Shown here: positions 14,533 through 23,023 of the stretch, one piece after another
Layout: each line of letters begins with the position of its first letter
How positions within the stretch are numbered: the first letter of the stretch is position 1
Origin: Pelagibacteraceae bacterium
GTDB lineage: Bacteria; Pseudomonadota; Alphaproteobacteria; Pelagibacterales; Pelagibacteraceae
Assembly (NCBI GenBank): GCA_008638225.1
Contig: VTPP01000014.1
Location: 1 to 32,980, forward strand
Direction of reading: 5' to 3'
DNA length: 32,980 bases
Notes under the pieces: model-generated
What the model was told of the DNA's origin: nothing
The model's database searches: none
Seen by the model: the letters and a program-made list of their open reading frames with translations, nothing else
Made by a program: the position numbers and the translations under genes

Positions 14533-16182
14533 ATGTCGAAAAATATAAGTAATTTATCGGGAAGAGTTGGCTTAAAACACAACTTATTTAAGAAAATCTC
14601 TGACAACGTTCTTAGTGATAATCCTAAAGACATTAAAGATATAGCAAAAGAATATCACTTAGGTGTTTCTACTTTGCATGGAGCAGAAAGCTTTTATGAA
14701 TTTTTAAGACCTGCGCACAGAGCAAAAAAAGCTTTTGTGTGTAATGGTAGCGCCTGTATGTGTGCTGGTACCCAGGATCAATTAAAGAAAACTCTACAAT
14801 CAAAATTAGGCGAAGATAAAGTTGGCAGTATGTTTTGTTTAGGTCATTGCTATGAAAACCACGCTTTTCATTATGAAGGTGAGAACTATGCCGGCAAAGA
14901 TATTGAGAAGATTGACCAAATTATAAAAGGTGAAAATATCAAACAAGATAAATTCTTTTCAAAAAGTTACGCAACTACTAGTTTTTTAATGGATGATCAG
15001 TTGTTATCTATGGAACAAGTAAAGACACAACTTACTAAGTTTCTGAATACTGATAAAAAAGAGATTATTAAAAGTATATTAGATTCTAACCTTACAGGTA
15101 GAGGCGGCGCTGGTTTTCCAACAGGAATGAAGTGGGAATTTTGCAGCAAAGAAAAAGCAAAGAAGAAATACGTGATCTGTAACGCCGATGAAGGAGACTC
15201 TGGTGCTTTTTCAGATAGATACTTATTAGAAGATCAGCCACTTAAAGTATTATTCGCGATGATGATTTGTGGTTATGTAATTGGTGGTGATGAGGGAGTT
15301 TTATATATTAGAGGTGAATATCCAAAATCAATTGAAGCAATCAATGGATCTATCAACGCATTGAAAAAAGCAGGACTACTTGGAGAAAATATTTTAGGCA
15401 CTGGTTTTTCTTTTGATATTTATATTTGTATTGGACAAGGCGCATATATTTGCGGTGAAGAAACTGCTTTGATTGCATCCATTGAGGGACGAAGAGCGGA
15501 AGTAGAAGTTAGACCGCCGTTCCCAGTTACAGAAGGTTTGTATAAAAAACCAACAGTTGTAAATAACGTTGAGTCTTTAGCGGCTGTTACAGGAATTTTA
15601 ATTAATGGTGCAGAAAAATTTGCAGCAATAGGAAATAAAAAATCTGCTGGAACCAAATTAGTATGTTTAGATAGTTTTTTTAATAAGCCAGGTGTGTATG
15701 AAATAGATATGGGCACGCCAATGAAAAAAATATTCAATGACATTGGAGGCGGCTATAAAGAACCAGTTAAAGCTTTTCAAATTGGGGGACCATTAGGCGG
15801 TGTTGTTCCTTTAAGTGAAATTGAAAACCTCAATTTAGACTTTCAAGAATTTTCAGCCAAAGGTTTTATGCTTGGTCATGCCAGTGTTGTGAGTATTCCT
15901 AATGATTTTCCAATGGTAGATTACATTCATCACTTGTTTGAATTTACTGCTGAAGAATCTTGCGGAAAATGTTTTCCGGGAAGACTCGGCTCGTACAGAG
16001 GTAAAGAAATGTTTGATCAAGTGAGGAAGAAAACAGCAAAAATTCCAATGGCTTTACTAAACGATTTGTTAGTAACTATGCAAAAAGGCTGTCTCTGTGC
16101 GCTTTGTGGAGCCATACCAACTCCCATCATGAATATTCTTAAATACTTTTCAGCCGAAATGAAAAATGATATGACTGCATAA
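14533..16182 (+). CDS. fdsB: NAD-dependent formate dehydrogenase, fused gamma-beta (FdsG-FdsB) diaphorase subunit
   Basis: A 549-residue protein that accepts electrons from the alpha subunit and reduces NAD+. Residues about 10-60 are a NuoE/FdsG-like helical bundle (LGVSTLHGAESFYEFL). Residues 65-130 are a thioredoxin-fold [2Fe-2S] domain with Cys70, Cys75, Cys102 and Cys106. Residues from about 155 are NuoF-like, with the NADH/FMN motif GRGGAGFPTGMKW (189-201), GEETALIASIEGRR and the C-terminal cluster domain. Known Fds enzymes encode FdsG separately and FdsB has its own thioredoxin domain, so this is a compact fusion with no separate fdsG in the operon. The cluster motif reads ESCGKCFPGR (third canonical Cys replaced by Gly483), while the later motif reads GCLCALCG with extra Cys520 and Cys525. 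The gene ends 3 bases before the alpha subunit gene. Confidence 0.93.
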   Translation: MSKNISNLSGRVGLKHNLFKKISDNVLSDNPKDIKDIAKEYHLGVSTLHGAESFYEFLRPAHRAKKAFVCNGSACMCAGTQDQLKKTLQSKLGEDKVGSMFCLGHCYENHAFHYEGENYAGKDIEKIDQIIKGENIKQDKFFSKSYATTSFLMDDQLLSMEQVKTQLTKFLNTDKKEIIKSILDSNLTGRGGAGFPTGMKWEFCSKEKAKKKYVICNADEGDSGAFSDRYLLEDQPLKVLFAMMICGYVIGGDEGVLYIRGEYPKSIEAINGSINALKKAGLLGENILGTGFSFDIYICIGQGAYICGEETALIASIEGRRAEVEVRPPFPVTEGLYKKPTVVNNVESLAAVTGILINGAEKFAAIGNKKSAGTKLVCLDSFFNKPGVYEIDMGTPMKKIFNDIGGGYKEPVKAFQIGGPLGGVVPLSEIENLNLDFQEFSAKGFMLGHASVVSIPNDFPMVDYIHHLFEFTAEESCGKCFPGRLGSYRGKEMFDQVRKKTAKIPMALLNDLLVTMQKGCLCALCGAIPTPIMNILKYFSAEMKNDMTA

Positions 16183-16185
16183 TCC

Positions 16186-18954
16186 ATGAGTTCTGAGAAA
16201 AGAAAAATTGCTTATATTGACGGAAAACCATACGAAATTGGTGCCAAACATACTTCTATTTTAAAATTTGTTAAAAGTTACTTAGGCGATAAAAAAGTTC
16301 CAACACTTTGTGATGATCCTAATTTAGCACCCTATGGTGCGTGCCGTGTTTGTTCGGTGGAAGTTGCTTTAGTCAAAGACGGGCCAACTAAGGTTGTTGC
16401 ATCATGTCATACACCGGTTGTTGAAAATCAACACATCTTCACTAATAACGATCAACTTACTAAATTAAGAAAAAATATTGTTGAATTGGTGTTAACGGAC
16501 CATCCAATGGAATGCGCAACTTGTGAAGTAAATAATAATTGCGAACTACAAACAGTGGCTAATGATTTAGGAATTTCTGATCATAGATATAACAAACCAA
16601 AACAACATAAAGGCATTCCCAAAGACACATCTCATTCATACATGAGAATGAATTTAGATCACTGCATTAATTGTGGAAGATGCGTTAGAGCCTGCGATGA
16701 AATTCAAGGTTCGTTTGTATTAACTATGACGGGCAGAGGTTTTGAATCAAGAATTACTACAGACAACGATATGTTATTTGGAGACTCATCGTGCGTTTCT
16801 TGTGGAGCTTGTGCTCACACATGTCCAACCGATGCGATCTCAGATATTTTTCAATCTAAATCTGCAGCGGTAGATGAGAAAGTACGAACGACTTGTTCCT
16901 ATTGCGGTGTGGGATGTAATTTAGAAGCGTCTATTAAAGATAATAAAGTGGTTGCGATTGACACGCCAAAAGAAACGGAAGTAAACGCAGGTCATACTTG
17001 TATTAAAGGTCGTTACGCATTTGGTTTTTATGATCATCCAGATCGATTAAAATCTCCATTAATTAAAAGAAATGGAAAATTTGAAGAAGCTACTTGGGAT
17101 GAGGCTTATGATTTTATCAAAAATGAATTAAACCGTATTATCAAACAAAGTGGTCCTGATGCTATAGCTGGAATTTCTTCTGCACGATGTACTAATGAGG
17201 AAAATTATATATTTCAAAAAATGATTAGAGCGGTAGTTGGTACAAACAATATCGATTGTTGTGCTAGAATTTGTCATTCACCAACTGCATGGGGTATGCA
17301 ACAAACTTTTGGTACGGGTGCAGCAACAAATTCTACAGAAGATATTTATCACGCTGATTTATTTTTAGTGATTGGAGCAAATCCTACTAATGCACATCCA
17401 GTAACAGGAGCAAAAATTAAACAGCAAGTAATGAAGGGTAAAAAATTAATCGTATTAGATCCAGTAACTACCGAGCTTGCAAAACTTGCAGATTATCACA
17501 TTAAGTTAAAACCAGGAACGAACGTGGCGATTCTAAATATGATGCTGCACTACATCGTTAAAGAAAAATTATACAACGAAGATTTTATCAGAGACAGAAC
17601 AGAAGGATTTGCAAACTTCCTTAAAGAAATTGAAAGACAAGACATGGATTATCTAGCGAAAATGGCTGGAGTGGATAAACAGTTAGTTAGAGAAGCAGCG
17701 ATTGCTTATGCGACTGCTGGAAATTCTATGGAGTTTCATGGACTGGGAGTTACAGAGCAAGAACAGGGTTCAAAAACAGTAATGTTAATTGCTGATCTTG
17801 CAATGATCACAGGAAATATTGGAAGAAAAGGTGTTGGTGTAAATCCACTTCGAGGACAAAATAACGTTCAAGGTGCAGCAGATATGGGCTGTCAGCCTCA
17901 TCAAGGTGCTGGTTATTTTGAAGTGTCTGATGCTAAAAATCAAAAATTCTATAGCGAGAAATACGGAGTAACTCATCCAACCAATCCTGGTTTGAAAATT
18001 CCAGAAATGTTTGAAGCAGCTATTAATAAAGACTTAAAAGCAGTTTGGATTATTGGTGAAGATATTGTCCAAACAGATCCTAATAGCGCGCATGTGGTGG
18101 AAGCTATGAACTCTTTAGAATTGTTAGTGGTTCAAGAAATATTTATGAGCGAAACAGCAAAACTTGCAACGGTAGTATTACCAGGAACTACATTCCTTGA
18201 AAAAGATGGAACTTTTACAAATACTGAAAGAAGAATTCAAAGAGTAAATAGAGCAGTGCCGCCGCTACCTGGCACAAAACCAGATGGCTTGATTGTAACA
18301 GACATGATGCAAAAATTAGGATTTGATCAACCAACTTATGATGCGGATCAAGTGTTAAAAGAAATTGCAGATATCGTCCCTTTCTTTAAAGGAGTTACTA
18401 GAGAGCGACTTGGAAAATTTGGATTGCAATGGCCTGTATCAGAAGATGGAATCGATACACAAATTTTACACACGGAGACTTTTAAAATTGGTAAAGGAAG
18501 ATTTAAAAACTTTGATTGGAAAGAATCGACAGAACTTGAAACTAATAAAAAAGAATATCCACTAATTCTAACTACTAGCAGAGTGTTGCAGCATTATAAT
18601 GCTGCGACGATGACTAGAAGAACTAGTAACATTGATATTGTTAGCGAAGATATTTTATTAGTTCATCCTAAAGATGCAGCCGAACGAGATCTACATACTG
18701 GAGATATTGCAAGATTATATTCAGGCAGAGGCCAGGTTGCTCTTAAAGTAGAAGTGACAGACACTGTTAAAGAAGGAATTGTTTTCACAACATTCCATTT
18801 TCCTGAACACATGGTGAATATGGTAACCGGTCACGGTAAAGATGAAGAAACGATGTGCGCTGAATACAAAGTGTCAGCTGTTCAAGTCCAAAGAATTTCC
18901 AATCAATTTAAAACCGAATTTGAACCTCACGATCATTCGGCTGCTGTAAAATAA
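16186..18954 (+). CDS. fdsA: NAD-dependent formate dehydrogenase alpha (molybdenum) subunit
   Basis: Catalytic subunit (922 residues) oxidising formate to CO2 at a molybdenum bis-MGD centre. Cluster sites in order are a [2Fe-2S] site (Cys42, 53, 56, 74), a His-Cys [4Fe-4S] site (His106, Cys110, 113, 119), two ferredoxin-type sites (Cys160, 163, 166, 170 and Cys203, 206, 209, 213) and the N-terminal cluster of the molybdenum domain (Cys237, 240, 244, 272). The metal ligand is Cys363 in CARICHSPTAWG, followed by His364; it is a normal Cys codon, not selenocysteine. The C-terminal molybdopterin-dinucleotide-binding domain includes LTTSRVLQHYNAATMTRRT. The length is as expected for FdsA. No small delta subunit (fdsD) gene follows; the next gene begins a transporter operon. 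Confidence 0.97.
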   Translation: MSSEKRKIAYIDGKPYEIGAKHTSILKFVKSYLGDKKVPTLCDDPNLAPYGACRVCSVEVALVKDGPTKVVASCHTPVVENQHIFTNNDQLTKLRKNIVELVLTDHPMECATCEVNNNCELQTVANDLGISDHRYNKPKQHKGIPKDTSHSYMRMNLDHCINCGRCVRACDEIQGSFVLTMTGRGFESRITTDNDMLFGDSSCVSCGACAHTCPTDAISDIFQSKSAAVDEKVRTTCSYCGVGCNLEASIKDNKVVAIDTPKETEVNAGHTCIKGRYAFGFYDHPDRLKSPLIKRNGKFEEATWDEAYDFIKNELNRIIKQSGPDAIAGISSARCTNEENYIFQKMIRAVVGTNNIDCCARICHSPTAWGMQQTFGTGAATNSTEDIYHADLFLVIGANPTNAHPVTGAKIKQQVMKGKKLIVLDPVTTELAKLADYHIKLKPGTNVAILNMMLHYIVKEKLYNEDFIRDRTEGFANFLKEIERQDMDYLAKMAGVDKQLVREAAIAYATAGNSMEFHGLGVTEQEQGSKTVMLIADLAMITGNIGRKGVGVNPLRGQNNVQGAADMGCQPHQGAGYFEVSDAKNQKFYSEKYGVTHPTNPGLKIPEMFEAAINKDLKAVWIIGEDIVQTDPNSAHVVEAMNSLELLVVQEIFMSETAKLATVVLPGTTFLEKDGTFTNTERRIQRVNRAVPPLPGTKPDGLIVTDMMQKLGFDQPTYDADQVLKEIADIVPFFKGVTRERLGKFGLQWPVSEDGIDTQILHTETFKIGKGRFKNFDWKESTELETNKKEYPLILTTSRVLQHYNAATMTRRTSNIDIVSEDILLVHPKDAAERDLHTGDIARLYSGRGQVALKVEVTDTVKEGIVFTTFHFPEHMVNMVTGHGKDEETMCAEYKVSAVQVQRISNQFKTEFEPHDHSAAVK

Positions 18955-19012
18955 CTCCACCTTTAGTTGTACGCCCAATCCTTTTTTTTGAAGTTTGGCT
19001 AACACTATTAGT

Positions 19013-19041
19013 TTGAATAAATTTTTTTTTCTACGTATACT
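19013..19041 (+). promoter_or_regulatory. Sigma70-type promoter of the Liv-like transporter operon
   Basis: TTGAAT (19013-19018) and TATACT (19036-19041) are separated by 17 bp, close to consensus. Transcription would start near 19048, only a few bases before a very strong Shine-Dalgarno GGGGAGG (19053-19059). Confidence 0.55.
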
Positions 19042-19069
19042 ATTTCAAAATAGGGGAGGAAATAATCAT

Positions 19070-20413
19070 ATGATTAAATCATGCATGCGCAAGATTCTTT
19101 CTACAGTTTCTGTGGTTGGTCTTTTGTGCTCAACAATGGTCTTGCCACAAAATTCTTTTGGTGCTGAGACTCAATACTTTCCTGTAGCAAGTAGCCGTGT
19201 AGGACCTTACTCAGCAATGGGTACAGGATACTATGGTGCGCAAATTGACTACATGAATTACGTAAACATGACAGGTGGTGTCAACGGAGTGATGCTAACT
19301 TGGCAAGAATGCGAAACTGAATACAACGCTGTGAAAACAGTTGAGTGTTATCAGAGACTTCTTCAAAAAGACGGTCAGAAAATTGTAGTGTTTGATACAC
19401 TTGGAACTCCAGGTGCATACGCTGTAATTAACCGAATGGCTACAGACAATGTAGTTTTGGCTCAGTACGGATACGGAAGAACAGACGCTGCTGATGGCAG
19501 AGTATGGCCTTGGGTATTCAATGCTGCAAGTCACTACTGGTCTCAAATCGGTGTGAAATTAAGATGGATGGCTGAAATAGAAGGTGGAGTTGCGAAAATG
19601 AAGGGTAAGAAAATTGTTCACCTTCACATCGACTCTGCGTACGGCCGTGAACCATTACCTGCAATGAGAAAAATTGCTGCGGACTGGGGTATTACATTGA
19701 TAGAAATTGCTATCGCACCTCCGGGACTTGAGCAACAATCACAGTGGTTACAAATTAGAAAAGAAAAACCTGATTGGGTTACGTTTTGGGGCGCTGGTTC
19801 TGGTATGAATTCAACAGCAATGACTAATGCTGCTCGAATTAATTTCCCAAGAACTAAAATGATGTACGTTACTTTCGGAGGAGCTGAGGAGGACATGGTT
19901 CCTGCTGGTGATTCTGCAAAAGGAACTTACGTTGTTGCAAACGCTCTTCCAGGAACAGACTTTCCTTTAGTAAAAAATATTAAAGATAAAGTTTACGGAT
20001 CTGGAAAAGGAAACTTAAGCGACACAAGCCGAGTAGGCACAGTGTACTGGAACAGAGGACTAGGTGCTGCAGTTATGTGGGTTGAAGCAATGAGAAATGC
20101 TCAAAAGATACATAACAAAGTTGGTAAAGCAGTAACTGGAGCTGAGTTCCGAGATGGATACGAAGCGTTAAACATGACAGATGAACGTTTAGCAGCGATC
20201 GGTGTTAAAGGAATGGTTGCTCCTTTTGCTATCTCTTGTGCCAATCATGAGGGTGCCGGAAAATTTGCATTAATGCAATGGGACGGTAAAAAGTTTAATA
20301 AAGTGAAGGATTGGACAGCACCAAATGATCCTAAATTTATTAGACAGCTTGTTGAAGATTCTGCAGCAAAATTTGCTAAAGAAAACAACATCACACCTAA
20401 AAAGTGTAGCTAA
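19070..20413 (+). CDS. Periplasmic substrate-binding protein of Liv-type (branched-chain amino acid/amide) ABC transporter
   Basis: A 447-residue periplasmic binding protein of the branched-chain-amino-acid (HAAT) type, Peripla_BP_6-like. The signal peptide runs to about residue 32 (..VGLLCSTMVLPQNSFGA). The mature part starts with a strand and a GPYSAMGTGYYGAQIDYMNYVNMTGG segment typical of the class, and further on has the CYQRLLQKDGQKIVVFDTLGTPG and GKKIVHLHIDSAYGREPLPA motifs. The ATG at 19070 is chosen because it lies 10 bases after GGGGAGG; an upstream GTG/TTG-type extension would cross the promoter. A gene-terminal hairpin at 20427-20469 separates it from the rest of the operon, as expected for a protein needed in excess. 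The substrate is unknown; leucine-type amino acids, amides, urea or aromatic acids are all possible in this family. Confidence 0.88.
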   Translation: MIKSCMRKILSTVSVVGLLCSTMVLPQNSFGAETQYFPVASSRVGPYSAMGTGYYGAQIDYMNYVNMTGGVNGVMLTWQECETEYNAVKTVECYQRLLQKDGQKIVVFDTLGTPGAYAVINRMATDNVVLAQYGYGRTDAADGRVWPWVFNAASHYWSQIGVKLRWMAEIEGGVAKMKGKKIVHLHIDSAYGREPLPAMRKIAADWGITLIEIAIAPPGLEQQSQWLQIRKEKPDWVTFWGAGSGMNSTAMTNAARINFPRTKMMYVTFGGAEEDMVPAGDSAKGTYVVANALPGTDFPLVKNIKDKVYGSGKGNLSDTSRVGTVYWNRGLGAAVMWVEAMRNAQKIHNKVGKAVTGAEFRDGYEALNMTDERLAAIGVKGMVAPFAISCANHEGAGKFALMQWDGKKFNKVKDWTAPNDPKFIRQLVEDSAAKFAKENNITPKKCS

Positions 20414-20426
20414 TTAATTATTAATC

Positions 20427-20469
20427 AGGGGAGGAAAAATTGCTTAAACAGTTTACACCTCCCCTTTTT
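20427..20469 (+). terminator. GC-rich hairpin with T-run between binding-protein and ATPase genes
   Basis: AGGGGAGG (20427-20434) pairs perfectly with CCTCCCCT (20458-20465), followed by TTTTT (20465-20469). The 23-base loop can form a small inner TAAA/TTTA stem. It has the form of an intrinsic terminator or 3'-end stabiliser and probably causes partial termination, giving more binding protein than membrane components. Confidence 0.65.
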
Positions 20470-20505
20470 ATCATTAAAAGATTTCAGGAGATTTAAAATA
20501 AGTTC

Positions 20506-22122
20506 ATGAGCGTTGACTCAAATAATATTTTAGAAGTTAAGAATATTGAAGTTGTCTATGACAACGTCATATTAGCACTGCACGATGTATCGCTTAACGT
20601 TCCTAAAGGAAAAATTGTAGCTTTGTTAGGAGCAAATGGTGCTGGAAAAAGCACAACCCTTAAATCTATTTCTACGATGTTAGCCTCGGAAAGAGGAAAG
20701 GTTACTAAAGGAACTATCAATTATAATGGCAATAATATTCAGGGCGAAATACCTTCACAAATGGTTCATCGCGGCATGGTCCAGGTATTAGAAGGTAGAA
20801 GATGTTTTGGCCATTTAACGGTTGAAGAAAATATTATTGCGGGTGCTTACTCTAGACAATTATCTAAGGGTGATATGAGCGCAGAGTTAGAAAAAATTTA
20901 CACATACTTTACAAGATTAAAAGACAGAAGAAATAGCCAAGCTGGCTTTACTTCAGGTGGAGAACAGCAAATGGTAGCTGTTGCTAGAGCCATGATGGCA
21001 AAACCAAAAATGTTATTATTAGATGAACCCTCTATGGGTTTAGCCCCACAACTGGTTGCTGAAATTTTCAATATTGTAAAAGAATTAAACCAGAAAGAAG
21101 GGGTGAGCATTTTATTAGCTGAACAAAATACCAATATCGCTCTTAAAAATGCTGACTATGGCTATATTCTTGAAACAGGCAGAGTGATGCTCGAGGGAAG
21201 TGCAAAAAGTTTAGCGAATGATGAAAAAGTAAAAGAATTGTATTTAGGTATTTCTAAAGGGGAACGAAAGAACTTTAGAGATGCATTATATGATGACGAG
21301 AAGAAAAAAAATACTACAGCCCCAACCACTAAAGGCAGAAAATTTAAAATTGGCGGGCCTATTCTAGAAGTAAAAAATATTTCTCTGCATTTTGGCGGGG
21401 TCAAAGCAATTACTAATATTTCCTTTAATATTTTAAAACATGAAATCAGAGCCATCATTGGTCCAAACGGAGCAGGCAAAAGTTCGATGCTGAATTGCAT
21501 TAATGGTATTTATCAGCCGCAAGAGGGAACTATTTTGTTCAAAGGAGCTGTGCTTGATCAGATCAATCCCAATCTTATTTCCACGATGGGAATTTCCCGT
21601 ACTTTTCAAAATCTTGCATTATTTAAACGAATGTCGGTACTGGATAATATTTTGGTTGGACGAAAGTTACACACCAAATCTAATTTTATGCAGGTTGGTT
21701 TTCAGTTCCCACAAACGGTTAGAGAAGAAAAAGAAAATAAGGAAAAGTGTGAAGAAATTATTAGCTTCTTAGAAATTGAAGATATTAAAAATACACAAGT
21801 TGGTAAACTTCCCTATGGATTGCAAAAGAAAGTAGAATTAGGCCGGGCACTAGCAACACAGGCAGAAATTTTATTATTAGATGAGCCGATGGCCGGGATG
21901 AATGTTGAAGAAAAAAGAGATATGTGCAGATTTATTTTAAAAGTAAATGACGAATTAGGAACCACTATTGTTTTGATAGAACATGATATGGGAGTGGTGA
22001 TGGATATTTCCGACCGAGTAGTAGTGCTGGATTACGGTAAAAGTATTGGTGATGGAACACCAGATGTGGTGCGATCCAATCCCAAAGTTATTGATGCATA
22101 TTTAGGAGTAGCGCATGATTAG
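20506..22122 (+). CDS. Fused LivF-LivG type ABC transporter ATPase
   Basis: A single 538-residue protein containing two complete ABC ATPase domains that are normally separate. The N-terminal half (about 8-255) is LivF-like: Walker A GANGAGKST, VLEGRRCFGHLTVEENI, signature TSGGEQQMVAVARA, Walker B MLLLDEPSMGLAP and ILLAEQN. A charged linker (about 255-285, rich in Lys and Thr) leads to the LivG-like half (about 285-538): Walker A GPNGAGKSS, SRTFQNLALFKRMSVLDNILVGR, signature LPYGLQKKVELGRAL, Walker B ILLLDEPMAGM and VLIEHDMGVVM. The C-domain signature lacks the usual SGGQ Ser-Gly. Normal LivG/LivF are about 250 residues each, so both halves are full length. It overlaps livH by 8 bases and energises the transporter from the cytoplasmic side. 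Confidence 0.93.
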   Translation: MSVDSNNILEVKNIEVVYDNVILALHDVSLNVPKGKIVALLGANGAGKSTTLKSISTMLASERGKVTKGTINYNGNNIQGEIPSQMVHRGMVQVLEGRRCFGHLTVEENIIAGAYSRQLSKGDMSAELEKIYTYFTRLKDRRNSQAGFTSGGEQQMVAVARAMMAKPKMLLLDEPSMGLAPQLVAEIFNIVKELNQKEGVSILLAEQNTNIALKNADYGYILETGRVMLEGSAKSLANDEKVKELYLGISKGERKNFRDALYDDEKKKNTTAPTTKGRKFKIGGPILEVKNISLHFGGVKAITNISFNILKHEIRAIIGPNGAGKSSMLNCINGIYQPQEGTILFKGAVLDQINPNLISTMGISRTFQNLALFKRMSVLDNILVGRKLHTKSNFMQVGFQFPQTVREEKENKEKCEEIISFLEIEDIKNTQVGKLPYGLQKKVELGRALATQAEILLLDEPMAGMNVEEKRDMCRFILKVNDELGTTIVLIEHDMGVVMDISDRVVVLDYGKSIGDGTPDVVRSNPKVIDAYLGVAHD

Positions 22123-23020
22123 TGAATTGCTGTTTTTTATGGAAGTGTTGGTAGCTGGATTATTATCTGGCACCATGTATTCTTTGGTCGCCTTAGGATT
22201 TGTTCTTATTTATAAAGCCTCTTCCACTTTTAACTTTGCTCAAGGAGCTATGGTGTTTTTTGCCGTGCTTAGCTTTGTTGGTTTAATGGAATTTGGTATT
22301 CCTTTTTCCGTTGCCTTTGTCCTTACCATATTTTTGATGATTGCTGTTGGTTTAGCAACTGAGCGATTAGTATTAAGACCATTGATGAATCAAAGCGAAG
22401 ATACTTTATTAATGGCAACCATTGGTTTGGGATTTGTCTTAGAAGGATTAGCTCAAGCAGTTTGGGGAGTGGAGGTACGAAGATTAGATTTAGGAATTAA
22501 AGATTCACCCATTCCATGGATTGCAGATAATTTACAATTATTTATTAGCGCTTTAGATGTGACTGCTGGTTTAGTCGCAACCACAATGATTATTGGTTTA
22601 ACTCTTTTATTCAAATATACCAAAATTGGTTTGGGTCTGCGTTCAGTTGCAGATGATGCGGGTGCTGCAAGTTCAATCGGTATTCCGTTAAAACATATTA
22701 TGTTATTAGTTTGGTCAGCTGCCGGCGTGGTGGCATTAGTTGCTGGAATGATGTGGGGTGCTAGAGCCGGAGTGCAGTTTGCGCTTATCGATTTAGCTTT
22801 AAAAGCATTACCAGTGTTAATTATTGGAGGATTTTCTTCTATTCCAGGAGCGATCATTGGCGGTTTACTTATTGGAGCAGTTGAGAAAATTTTAGAAGTT
22901 TATATCGGACCTTATTTTGGCGGCGGAATCGAAGGATGGGCGCCGTACGTATTAGCAATCTTTTTCTTATTATATAGACCTGAGGGTTTATTTGGAGAAA
23001 AAATTATTAGGAGAGTGTAG
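22115..23020 (+). CDS. livH: Liv-type ABC transporter permease (LivH-like)
   Basis: An inner-membrane permease of 301 residues with about eight hydrophobic segments. The LivH signatures are GLLSGTMYSLVALGFVLIYKASSTFNFAQGAM near the N-terminus, LATIGLGFVLEGLA-type sequence in the middle, LGLRSVADDAGAASSIGIPLKHI (EAA-loop region) and IPGAIIGGLLIGAVEKILEVYIGP near the end. The start overlaps the preceding ATPase gene by 8 bases, in the ATGATTAG arrangement. It forms the channel together with the LivM-like protein encoded immediately downstream. Confidence 0.93.
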   Translation: MISELLFFMEVLVAGLLSGTMYSLVALGFVLIYKASSTFNFAQGAMVFFAVLSFVGLMEFGIPFSVAFVLTIFLMIAVGLATERLVLRPLMNQSEDTLLMATIGLGFVLEGLAQAVWGVEVRRLDLGIKDSPIPWIADNLQLFISALDVTAGLVATTMIIGLTLLFKYTKIGLGLRSVADDAGAASSIGIPLKHIMLLVWSAAGVVALVAGMMWGARAGVQFALIDLALKALPVLIIGGFSSIPGAIIGGLLIGAVEKILEVYIGPYFGGGIEGWAPYVLAIFFLLYRPEGLFGEKIIRRV

Positions 23021-23023
23021 TTG

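Noticed and set aside
18365-18565. Plus-strand 66-codon frame inside the formate dehydrogenase alpha gene
   Set aside because: Lies fully inside a certain gene in another frame, with no ribosome site; not an fdsD.
20440-20499. TTG-started 18-codon frame after the second GGGGAGG, inside the intercistronic hairpin
   Set aside because: It overlaps a terminator-like structure, has a weak start codon and no recognisable product; chance is the simpler explanation.
22453-22857. 134-codon minus-strand frame opposite livH
   Set aside because: Shadow of a conserved permease, with no supporting start or homology.
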